A stretch of DNA of 42,806 nt from Alphaproteobacteria bacterium. GTDB lineage: Bacteria > Pseudomonadota > Alphaproteobacteria > UBA2966 > CAIVPW01. The notes beneath the pieces are model-generated. The model was not told the DNA's origin, made no database searches, and saw only the letters and a list, made by a program, of their open reading frames with translations. The stretch spans positions 1 through 42,806 of the forward strand of contig JABHVE010000027.1 in NCBI GenBank assembly GCA_018658465.1, read 5' to 3'. This document shows, in pieces, positions 34,490 through 42,138 of this stretch (within the stretch, counting starts at the first letter, position 1; the number at the start of each line of letters is the position of its first letter). The translations under genes and the position numbers were made by a program.

Positions 34490-35391
34490 TGGACGGGTTC
34501 GGCCCATGCGAGATTTGTGGCGGGGACAATTGGAGACCCGTGTACCAGGGCCCCGTGCGCGACGGCAAGTTCGGCAATCTGACAGCCCCCACAACAGTCG
34601 CCGAATGCGATGATTGCGGTGTCGTGCGCTTGGCCGAGGCATCGTGCCACGACGATGATTTTTACGCGGGGCCCGAATATTGGGCATCTGTAACTGGCGG
34701 TGACGGGTTCTCTAATTCCCACGAAATGATGGATGACGTTGGGCTTCATGGGCTTTGGGCCGATGATATCGGCGGAAAAACCGTGGCCGAAATCGGCACT
34801 GGTGGTGGCGGCTTTTTGGATCAGATCAAGGAATTGGAGGTCGCTCCCAAAACCGTCATTGCCATCGAGCCCGCCGACGCTCTGCGCCCCGATCTAGAAG
34901 CCAAGGGGTTCGAGACCTTCGCCTATACATCGGATGCCGCCGAGTCGTTTGCCGGGGCGGTTGATCTGGCCTGCACGTTTAATGTGATCGAACATGTGCC
35001 GGATCCTTCCAAGTTTCTGGCCGATGCCGCCGCATTGCTTGCACCGGACGGGCGGTTGCTTCTCAGCACCCCCAATCGTGACGATACCCTGATGGATTTG
35101 GCCCCTGATTATCCCCAATTTTTCTATCGCGTCGCCCACCGTTGGTATTTCGATGCGGACGCCTTGGCGGCTTGTGCCGCCCAGGCGGGCTTGAAAATTT
35201 CCCGTGTTCATTACGTGCAGCGTTATGGGTTGGCCAACGCCTTGGTATGGATCCGCGATGGCAAACCGTCGGCGCACGACTCGTTGCCGGGGCTGCGCGA
35301 CGCTCGTCTGGATCAAACCTGGCAAGATAATTTGGTGCGCCGAGGCGTGGCCGATCGCCTGTATGCGGTTTTGGAAAGGGTGCCCCAATGA
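34489..35391 (+). CDS. Class I SAM-dependent methyltransferase with N-terminal zinc ribbon
   Basis: 300 residues; the ATG shares one base with the neuC stop (TAATG). The N-terminus carries two Cys pairs (CEICGGDNW and CDDCGVVRLAE), a zinc ribbon as in sugar C-methyltransferases such as TylC3-like and NovU-type enzymes. The SAM motif I is TVAEIGTGGGGFLDQIKEL, with later motif VDLACTFNVIEHVPDPSKFL and LLAPDGRLLLSTPN. The acceptor is likely a nucleotide sugar or glycan. Its position between neuC and the dehydrogenase suggests it works on the same sugar. Confidence 0.8.
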   Translation: MDGFGPCEICGGDNWRPVYQGPVRDGKFGNLTAPTTVAECDDCGVVRLAEASCHDDDFYAGPEYWASVTGGDGFSNSHEMMDDVGLHGLWADDIGGKTVAEIGTGGGGFLDQIKELEVAPKTVIAIEPADALRPDLEAKGFETFAYTSDAAESFAGAVDLACTFNVIEHVPDPSKFLADAAALLAPDGRLLLSTPNRDDTLMDLAPDYPQFFYRVAHRWYFDADALAACAAQAGLKISRVHYVQRYGLANALVWIRDGKPSAHDSLPGLRDARLDQTWQDNLVRRGVADRLYAVLERVPQ

Positions 35392-36329
35392 CCTTGAAAA
35401 TTGCCTATCTGGGGGCCCAATCCGGATACGAATCCCTGGTGGAAACCCTGGGTGGAGCGGCCGACGCGGTCCATGTGGAGGCCAACCCGGACGCCCTATC
35501 ACAAGCCCTGGAAACGGCTGACGGCTTGCTTGATGCCTCCATGGCGGTGCCCATCAGCGATGCCATGATCGACGCCGCGCCGAATTTAAAAATCATCAGT
35601 TGCGCCACAACTGGGTCCGATCACATTGCCCGTGAATCAGCCAATGCACGCGGCATTGCCATCCACACCCTGCGCGAAGACGCCGACCTGTTGGCCAATC
35701 TGACCCCGGCGGCGGAACTTTCTTGGGCCCTGTTGATGGCCGTCGCTCGCAATCTGCCAGCAGCCGTGGCCCACACCCGGGCCGGCAATTGGCAGCGCGA
35801 AGATTTTCCCGGGACAATGATCAACGGTCGGACGCTGGGGCTTGTTGGTGTTGGCCGCATCGGCGGTTGGATGGCCCGGTATGCCCAGGCATTTGGCATG
35901 TCGGTGGTTGGGTACGACCCCTACCAAGACACTCTGCCCGATGGGGTCGAACGGGTCACCCTGGCGGAAATGTTCGGCCAATGCGATTTCGTCTCGGTCC
36001 ACGTGCATCTGTCCGATGAAACCCGTGGGCTTATCAGCCGTGAATTATTAGAAGCCGCGAAGATCGGGCTGGTCCTGATCAACACCTCGCGCGGGGCCAT
36101 CGTTGACGAGGCGGCGCTGGTCCATGGGCTGGCGTCTGGGCGCATCAGTGGCGCGGGCCTTGATGTGCTGGATGGCGAGCCGGACACTGCAAACCATCCC
36201 CTGGTGCTTTATTCCCAAACCCACGACAACCTTTTGATTACCCCCCATTGCGGCGGCTTCAGCCCTGACGCCGTGCGCTTGGTGTGCGCCCGCGCTGGGC
36301 AAAAAATCATGGAGAAATTGGGCCTGTGA
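35388..36329 (+). CDS. D-2-hydroxyacid dehydrogenase (phosphoglycerate dehydrogenase-like)
   Basis: 313 residues; ATGA overlap with the methyltransferase. NAD-binding motif LGLVGVGRIGGWMARYAQAFGMSVVGYDPY. The catalytic trio is present: Arg in LINTSRGAIVDE, Glu in DVLDGEPDTANHPL, His in ITPHCGGFS. It should reduce a 2-keto acid to a D-2-hydroxy acid or the reverse. No ACT or ASB domain follows, so it is not a full serine-biosynthetic SerA. Paired with the ThDP enzyme next door, it probably acts on a 2-keto acid special to this pathway. Confidence 0.85.
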   Translation: MTLKIAYLGAQSGYESLVETLGGAADAVHVEANPDALSQALETADGLLDASMAVPISDAMIDAAPNLKIISCATTGSDHIARESANARGIAIHTLREDADLLANLTPAAELSWALLMAVARNLPAAVAHTRAGNWQREDFPGTMINGRTLGLVGVGRIGGWMARYAQAFGMSVVGYDPYQDTLPDGVERVTLAEMFGQCDFVSVHVHLSDETRGLISRELLEAAKIGLVLINTSRGAIVDEAALVHGLASGRISGAGLDVLDGEPDTANHPLVLYSQTHDNLLITPHCGGFSPDAVRLVCARAGQKIMEKLGL

Positions 36330-37849
36330 GCGCCGTGTCCAATTTCGCTGCGGGCATTGGGGAGGCAAAAGTCCCCCGGGCTTTTGGCGTCCTGGGCAGC
36401 GGCTCAAGCCTGGAGCTTACCGACGCCATGGTGAACGGTGGTGTGGCGTTCCAGGGCGTTCACCACGAAGCCTCTGGCGCCATCATGGCCGGGATCACTG
36501 GGCGATTGTCGGGTATTCCCGGCATTGCCATGGCCATCAAGGGGCCGGGTTTCTCAAACATGGCCCCGGGGCTGTCGGCCTGCCTGATGGACGGCTTGCC
36601 GATGATCGCCGCAGTGGAAGCCTATCCCCCCGGCACCGATTGGGCCGTGCGCCACAAAGGATCTGACCATGGGGCCTTGGCACAGGCAGTTGCCAAAGGC
36701 CGCGTGCAGTTGTCCGAAAAAACCAGCTTTGGCGACGTGGCGGCCTGGGCCAAGGCTGAGACCCCCGGCCCCGTGGTGGTCGAGTTGACTGACGGCGACG
36801 GGGCGGTTCCAGACTCCCTACCAGCCGTTGATGATGTGACAGAGGTCATCGAGGCCATCGAAGCGAGTGGGCGACCCATGGTCATCGCCGGGTCAGGGGC
36901 TCTGCGCCAAGGCTGGGGGCGGGTTTTGAGCACCCTTTCGATCCCGGTGTTTTCCACCGCCAACGCCAAGGGTGTGATCGACGAAACATTGGCTCATGCG
37001 GCTGGAGTTTACACCGGGGTGGGCTTGGGCGAAACGCCGGAAGCCTTGTTGTTGGCAGAAACCGATTTGATCGTGGGGTTGGGGCTGCGGCCGACCGAGG
37101 TTCTGGCGACCAACCTGCCAAAGCCGTCTGTGAATATCGATACCCTGGCCTCGGCTGATGCCTTTGGCTTTGGCACATCCTCCGGCCCAGGGATCGTCGG
37201 CCAGGCGTTGTCGGCATTGGCAGAAAAAGAATGGGGCATGGCGCGCACCCAATTGGTGGTGGGGAAGCTGCGGGTCACCATGATGAACGGCGGCTTCCGC
37301 CCGGCGCAAATTTTCGAAGCGGTGGATCGCCGGTTCGATGGCCTCGTCCGTGGCGTTTTCGACGTGGGCTATTTCTGCACCATTGGTGAACATGCTTGGC
37401 GGGCGCGGCGCCCCGATTTGTGCCTGATGTCGGGGAATGGCCGTTACATGGGCACCGCAATCCCCATGGGCCTTGGCGCGGCCCTCCATGACGCCAACGT
37501 TCCCACGGTGATTTTTGTCGGCGACGGCGGCATCGGCGGTCCCGTGGCGGAATTGAAAATCGCGGTCCAGGCAAAATTGCCGGTGATGGTCGTGTTGTTG
37601 TCCGATGGCGGCTATGGGTCGGTGCGCACCCGCGCCATCCGCGACGGCCTGATCCAATCGCCGTTGCTGCTGGATCAACCGTCGTGGCTGGATGCAATTT
37701 CTGGTCTGGGTCTGCCCGGGGTTCGGGTGGAAAATATGGATGGGTTTAATGACGCCTTGGATCTTTGGCGGCCGGACAGCGGCCCGGTGTTCATCGAAGC
37801 CGGGTTCGATGCCGACGCATACCAAGCCATGACCGACGGCATTCGATAG
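36326..37849 (+). CDS. Thiamine-diphosphate-dependent enzyme (acetolactate synthase/decarboxylase-like)
   Basis: 507 residues from GTG 36326, which overlaps the previous stop as GTGA. The Pyr domain holds the catalytic Glu (VHHEASGAIMAGITGRLSG). A middle domain follows (IVGLGLRPTEVLA). The PP domain has GDGGIGGPVAELKIAVQAKLPVMVVLLSDGGYGSV. The usual Asn after GDG-x25 is missing: the pair is Ser-Asp where most have Asn-Asn, so the Mg2+ ligand set is unusual. It should decarboxylate or ligate a 2-keto acid. Related two-gene sets exist in other nonulosonic loci, but I know of no fixed biochemical assignment. Confidence 0.8.
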   Translation: MSAVSNFAAGIGEAKVPRAFGVLGSGSSLELTDAMVNGGVAFQGVHHEASGAIMAGITGRLSGIPGIAMAIKGPGFSNMAPGLSACLMDGLPMIAAVEAYPPGTDWAVRHKGSDHGALAQAVAKGRVQLSEKTSFGDVAAWAKAETPGPVVVELTDGDGAVPDSLPAVDDVTEVIEAIEASGRPMVIAGSGALRQGWGRVLSTLSIPVFSTANAKGVIDETLAHAAGVYTGVGLGETPEALLLAETDLIVGLGLRPTEVLATNLPKPSVNIDTLASADAFGFGTSSGPGIVGQALSALAEKEWGMARTQLVVGKLRVTMMNGGFRPAQIFEAVDRRFDGLVRGVFDVGYFCTIGEHAWRARRPDLCLMSGNGRYMGTAIPMGLGAALHDANVPTVIFVGDGGIGGPVAELKIAVQAKLPVMVVLLSDGGYGSVRTRAIRDGLIQSPLLLDQPSWLDAISGLGLPGVRVENMDGFNDALDLWRPDSGPVFIEAGFDADAYQAMTDGIR

Positions 37850-37859
37850 GGAAAAGTTG

Positions 37860-38873
37860 ATGGCAAAGCACATCTTGATCGTGGGGTCGGGCAGCGTTGG
37901 CAAACGCCACGCGGCGAATTTGGCGGCCCTGGGCTGCACCATTTCGGCCATGGATCCCCACCCCAGGCGCATATCGGAAATGGCTGCGGAGACCGAAGTC
38001 GTTGGTGCCTTTGACAGCATCGCCGAGGCCCTGCATGTGGAAAAAACTTTTGATGGAGTGGTGATCGCCTCGCCGCCAAAATTCCATGTGGATCAGGCCA
38101 TCGAGGCATTACAGGCCGGAATTCCGGTGCTGTTGGAAAAGCCTGTATCGCCTGATCTGGAAGCCGCCGAACGCTTGGCCTCCGTGGTCAAATCCACCGG
38201 CGTGCCGTTGCTGTTGGGCTACACATGGCGATGGTGGCCGCCCCTGAACCAAGTGCGGTCGATGCTGGCGGACGATGCCATCGGAACTTTACGTCATGTG
38301 CGGTTCGTTATGTCCGCCCACTTGGCCGACTGGCACCCCTGGGAAAATGTCCAGGATTGGTTCATGGCTAGCCGCGATTTGGGTGGCGGGGCGCTGTTGG
38401 ACGAAAGCCATTGGGTCGATCTGGCTTTGTGGTTGTTCGGGAGCCCGAAATCCGTCATCGCCCGGATCGAAAAAATCAGCGATCTACAGGTCGAAACCGA
38501 CGACAACGTGGACATGATGCTGGTCTATGAAAACGGCCTGCGGGTCAGCATTCATTTGGATCTGTACGGGCGACCCCATCAAAAAACCATCCGCTTCAGC
38601 GGCGAAGGCGGCACGATTTTGTGGACCGATTCCCCCAACCGAGTGTCGATCAGCCATGACGCCACCCCCGGCGAAGACGGCTGGCAGGAAACCGATTACA
38701 CCTGCGAACGTAACGAAATGTTTGTTGAAGTGGCCAAAGAATTCTTAGGCGTGGTGGATGGTGCGGCTGTTAACTCTTGCACCATCTCCGACGGGGTCGG
38801 GGTGTTGGAGGTATTGGAAGCCGCGCGACGCAGCAGTACGGAAGACCGCACCGTCGAAATGTCGCCGGTCTAA
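37860..38873 (+). CDS. Gfo/Idh/MocA-family oxidoreductase
   Basis: 337 residues from ATG 37860, 10 bases after the ThDP gene. The N-terminal Rossmann domain opens HILIVGSGSVGKRHAANLAALGCTISAMDPH. The family motif with the catalytic Lys is GIPVLLEKPVSPDLEAAERLA. The C-terminal domain contains GGGALLDESHWVDLALWLFG, with the usual His. Enzymes of this type oxidise or reduce sugar hydroxyls on nucleotide sugars (WlbA-like) or free sugars, using NAD(P). Within the operon it is the third redox or C-C-bond enzyme between neuC and neuA. Substrate unknown. Confidence 0.88.
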   Translation: MAKHILIVGSGSVGKRHAANLAALGCTISAMDPHPRRISEMAAETEVVGAFDSIAEALHVEKTFDGVVIASPPKFHVDQAIEALQAGIPVLLEKPVSPDLEAAERLASVVKSTGVPLLLGYTWRWWPPLNQVRSMLADDAIGTLRHVRFVMSAHLADWHPWENVQDWFMASRDLGGGALLDESHWVDLALWLFGSPKSVIARIEKISDLQVETDDNVDMMLVYENGLRVSIHLDLYGRPHQKTIRFSGEGGTILWTDSPNRVSISHDATPGEDGWQETDYTCERNEMFVEVAKEFLGVVDGAAVNSCTISDGVGVLEVLEAARRSSTEDRTVEMSPV

Positions 38874-38877
38874 TTCC

Positions 38878-39600
38878 ATGGCGTGGGAAGGAAAAAATGT
38901 TCTGGCGGTGGTCCCTGCCCGGGGTGGGTCCAAGGGCATCCCCCGCAAGAATTTGAAACCCGTCGGCGGCATCAGTTTGGTGGCACGGGCGGCGCAAATC
39001 ACCGGGGCCTTACCGTGGATCGACGAGGCCATCATTTCCACCGACGACGATGAAATCATGGCCGAGGCCGTGGCTCATGGCCTGGATGCACCGTTTGTGC
39101 GGCCGCCGGAATTATCCGCGGACGGCGCAACATCGGTGGATATGTGGTGCCATGCTTGGGCCACGGCCGAAGATCATTATCAGTGCGAATTCCATCTATC
39201 GGTGTTGTTGGAACCCACCAGCCCCTTGCGCACCCCAGATGATGTGACGCGCACGGTGCGAACGATGGTGGACGGGGGTCACAGGGCGGCGGCGACCGTC
39301 AGCCCGACGCCAGCCCACTACACTCCGCACAAAACCTTGACCGTGGAAGACGGCACCATTGGGTTCTACCTAGAGGGCGGCGCCGGGCATTCCCTGCGCC
39401 AAACCATTCCGGATTATTTTCACCGCAACGGCATTTGTTATTGCGTGACACGCCAAGCGTTGATGGAGGCGGGCGAAATCTTGGAACAAGACTGCGCCGC
39501 CGTGATCATCACCCGACCCGTGGTCAATATCGACGAGCCATTCGAATTGGAATTGGCGGAATTTTTGCTGGATCGTCAAAACTCTGCTGGGCAGCAATAA
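38878..39600 (+). CDS. neuA: NeuA-family acylneuraminate cytidylyltransferase
   Basis: 240 residues from ATG 38878, chosen because the family starts VLAVVPARGGSKGIPRKNLKPVGG, which binds CTP. Also visible are WIDEAIISTDDDEIMAEAVAHG, the LLEPTSPLRTPDDVTRTV segment, and the Asp and His region PDYFHRNGICYCVTR. The end NIDEPFELELAEFLL matches NeuA-like enzymes. It activates the NeuB product as the CMP sugar donor. With neuB and neuC it completes a nonulosonic acid activation route. The ORF in the track begins 40 codons earlier only because of frame overlap with the oxidoreductase. Confidence 0.9.
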   Translation: MAWEGKNVLAVVPARGGSKGIPRKNLKPVGGISLVARAAQITGALPWIDEAIISTDDDEIMAEAVAHGLDAPFVRPPELSADGATSVDMWCHAWATAEDHYQCEFHLSVLLEPTSPLRTPDDVTRTVRTMVDGGHRAAATVSPTPAHYTPHKTLTVEDGTIGFYLEGGAGHSLRQTIPDYFHRNGICYCVTRQALMEAGEILEQDCAAVIITRPVVNIDEPFELELAEFLLDRQNSAGQQ

Positions 39601-39602
39601 CG

Positions 39603-40448
39603 ATGGGTGATCTTTCCCCACCCGTTTTCGTTGGCGGAATGTTTAAATCCGGCACCAGCTTGTTGCGGGCCATGTTGGGCCAGCATTCGTCCATGTCTGC
39701 TGGCCTTGAAACCGCGTGGTTCGAATTGGATTGGCAAAACAATTTGGGCCGCGGTGGCGAAGCGTTAGAGGATTATGTGACGCGCACTGCTGAATTTTAC
39801 GGGGAAGACCGGGATGTGGCCCAGGCCATGGCGGCGGACAGCCCAGACGCCTTGGCCTTCATCGACCGGCTGTTGGGGGCCAAAGCCCGGCGCGATGGCA
39901 GCCGCCGTTGGGTGGAAAAAACGCCAGGCAATGTGCGCTTCGCCGATCAAATTTTTGCCCGCTGGCCCGACGCCCGCATGGTCCACATCATTCGCGACCC
40001 CCGGGATACCTTCGCCTCCCTGCGGCAGATTTCCAAATGGGACACTGTCGAAGAATTCGCCAGCCGTTGGTGCGACACCTTTGGTGCCTGGGAAAAATTC
40101 AAAACCGACGACGTGGTCATTTCAACGAACGCCCTGGAAATTCGTTACGAGTCCTTGGCAACGGATTCAGCCGCGACCATGGCCCAAATTTTGGATTTCT
40201 TGGATGAGCCATGGGAGGCCGCGGCAGGGGAACACCGGGGCGAAACCAAGGATTATTTGCGGGTGTTAAAGGCCACGGGCAAGGCGAGCTCCACACTGGC
40301 GCGCCTGGCGGAACCCATGTCAGTCAGCCGAATCGGAATTTGGCAAGACACATTGACCTCGAATGACCTGGCTGGGGCAGAGCAATACGTGGCGGATCGC
40401 GACCTGACTGATGTGTACCGGCAATGCTTTGCCGAGGCCGGATCATGA
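39603..40448 (+). CDS. Sulfotransferase (PAPS-dependent type)
   Basis: 281 residues; ATG directly after the neuA stop. The 5'-phosphosulfate loop is FVGGMFKSGTSLLRAMLGQHSSM, and the 3'-phosphate site is MVHIIRDPRDTFASLRQISKW. Both are the hallmark pair of cytosolic-type sulfotransferases. WVEKTPGN is also typical. It would move sulfate from PAPS to a hydroxyl of the glycan or the nonulosonic acid, giving a strongly acidic surface, plausible in a marine organism. PAPS synthesis genes are not in the window. Confidence 0.85.
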   Translation: MGDLSPPVFVGGMFKSGTSLLRAMLGQHSSMSAGLETAWFELDWQNNLGRGGEALEDYVTRTAEFYGEDRDVAQAMAADSPDALAFIDRLLGAKARRDGSRRWVEKTPGNVRFADQIFARWPDARMVHIIRDPRDTFASLRQISKWDTVEEFASRWCDTFGAWEKFKTDDVVISTNALEIRYESLATDSAATMAQILDFLDEPWEAAAGEHRGETKDYLRVLKATGKASSTLARLAEPMSVSRIGIWQDTLTSNDLAGAEQYVADRDLTDVYRQCFAEAGS

Positions 40449-41431
40449 ACCAGTTGCTGTTCGTCAACTACCATTACATCCGCAATGCCGGTCAGTACGC
40501 CGTGGGCGACGGAAACCAAGCGCGGTTCCCCGGAATACATCCACTTGGAACACAGGCGTTCGCCGACCAGATCGACTGGCTGGCCGATCACTTTCACATG
40601 GCCACACCGGCCGAAGCTGAAGCCCACATTTTGGGCGGCACCCAATTGCCGGGGCCCAGCGTTGTTGTGACCTTCGATGACGGATTGGTGGACCATGGCC
40701 CGGCCGCCAAGGTATTGGAGGCCGCCGAAATCCGCGGCATATTTTTTGTCACCTCGCGGCCGTTAAAGGACCGGGTGCCCTTGGTGGTGCACAAAGTCCA
40801 TTGGCTTCGGGCGACCACGCCCCCGGATGATTTCCGCAAAGAATTCAATGGCTTAGTGCCCGCCGAATGGGCCGAGCCACACCATGGAGCCCAAGACGCC
40901 GAGGCCGCCGCCAAGATTTATGTTTACGATTCCCCCGCAGACGCGATGCTGAAATACCGCATCAATTTTCGGCTGCCCCACGATGTGGTGGATGCGGTGA
41001 CGTCGGCAATGATGAAGTCCCGCGGGATCTCCGGTGGCGAATTTTGCCAGGGGACCTACTTGAATGCCGAAGGCGTTCGGGCCCTTCAAGACGCTGGGCA
41101 TTTGGTGGCGGCCCACGGCCACAGCCATACCCCGTTCAGCCGCTTGGAACCCCACGAATTGGCGACGGATATTCAAACCAACGTGGACTGTTTGACCGGG
41201 ATCTTGGGGGCGCCACCCCAATGGGTTTCCTATCCGTATGGGCGGGATTGGGCGGTGCCCGAAGACACATCAGCATTTTGCCGCCAATTCGGTTTTGAAA
41301 TTGCGCTGACCTTAAAGGCCGGGTGGAACGGTGCGGATGCCGATCCCACCCGTTTAAACCGCATCAATACCAACGAAGTGGAAGCGGTTGCGGGCCCACA
41401 GGCTGCCAACAAGGCTGCCACCAATGCCTAG
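40445..41431 (+). CDS. Polysaccharide deacetylase (NodB-type)
   Basis: 328 residues; ATGA overlap with the sulfotransferase. The NodB motifs are TFDDGLVDHGP (catalytic Asp pair) and HLVAAHGHSHTPFSRL (metal His pair). A segment WVSYPYGRDWAVPED matches the later catalytic arch. It opens LLFVNYHYIRN, as in many deacetylases of surface-glycan clusters. It removes an N- or O-acetyl group from a sugar. There is no signal peptide, so it acts in the cytoplasm or on a membrane-linked precursor. It overlaps the next gene by 8 bases. Confidence 0.85.
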   Translation: MNQLLFVNYHYIRNAGQYAVGDGNQARFPGIHPLGTQAFADQIDWLADHFHMATPAEAEAHILGGTQLPGPSVVVTFDDGLVDHGPAAKVLEAAEIRGIFFVTSRPLKDRVPLVVHKVHWLRATTPPDDFRKEFNGLVPAEWAEPHHGAQDAEAAAKIYVYDSPADAMLKYRINFRLPHDVVDAVTSAMMKSRGISGGEFCQGTYLNAEGVRALQDAGHLVAAHGHSHTPFSRLEPHELATDIQTNVDCLTGILGAPPQWVSYPYGRDWAVPEDTSAFCRQFGFEIALTLKAGWNGADADPTRLNRINTNEVEAVAGPQAANKAATNA

Positions 41432-42017
41432 GCGGTTGCGGTTATCGTTGAAGCCCGCCAAGCAATTGTTATGGTTTTTCCTGTGGTGGGATATGCGCCT
41501 ATCCAGGGCCAAGGAAATTGGTATCGATGCCGGGTGCGGGCGCATGGAAAACAAGCATCTGTTCCGAACCGAGCGGTACGTGGGCATCGATGTGGATACC
41601 GAACGCCTGGCCGAAGCCCACCGGCAACATCCAGACGCCCAGGTCATCAACGGCCCCATTGAAGATGCCGGTGACGTGGTCGGCGATATGGTTCTGTGCG
41701 TTCAGGTCATGCACAACCGATTCTTCAAGGTTGAAAACACACTGGCCGCAGTCAGCGCCTTGGTGAAAATGGTGCGCCCCAATGGCGCGCTTATTTTCAA
41801 CTTTGGTCGCCCAAGTTTCCCGTATGAGGCCCAGGTTGATGCTCTGCTGGCCCCGGCGTTTACGTCGGTCAAAAAGCGCAAATACGGGGCTTTGTCGGCC
41901 AACCAGACGGTGTTCGCACCCCTGTTGGCTTTGGCGATGTTTGTAATCCCGGCTCTGCGCAAAGGTCGGGGATTTCACAAAACCTACTATGTCTGTCGGG
42001 GCCGGATCGGTGGCTAG
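41424..42017 (+). CDS. Class I SAM-dependent methyltransferase
   Basis: 197 residues from ATG 41424, overlapping the deacetylase stop. SAM motif I is EIGIDAGCGRMENK, then RYVGIDVDTERLAEAHRQHPDAQVINGPIED, with later MVLCVQVMHNRFFKVENTLAAVSALVKMVRPNGALIFNF. The N-terminus is basic and hydrophobic (MPRRLRLSLKPAKQLLWFFLWW), and a hydrophobic stretch lies near the end (FAPLLALAMFVIPAL), which suggests membrane association. The substrate is likely a lipid-linked or surface sugar. A 121-base gap follows before the radical SAM gene. Confidence 0.78.
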   Translation: MPRRLRLSLKPAKQLLWFFLWWDMRLSRAKEIGIDAGCGRMENKHLFRTERYVGIDVDTERLAEAHRQHPDAQVINGPIEDAGDVVGDMVLCVQVMHNRFFKVENTLAAVSALVKMVRPNGALIFNFGRPSFPYEAQVDALLAPAFTSVKKRKYGALSANQTVFAPLLALAMFVIPALRKGRGFHKTYYVCRGRIGG

Positions 42018-42138
42018 ATGGTGCCCCTGAAAAATCCTAAAACCCTAGTCTGGCTGCGGTCTTTGGCCAAGGTAGCAGTAGAAATTTTCACCAAAAAGGT
42101 TTAGGTAGAATGACCATATTTACAAAGGAAGGTTTGCG

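Noticed and set aside
36893-38020. 375-residue minus-strand ORF
   Set aside because: Antisense to the ThDP enzyme and oxidoreductase genes, both of which have clear motifs.
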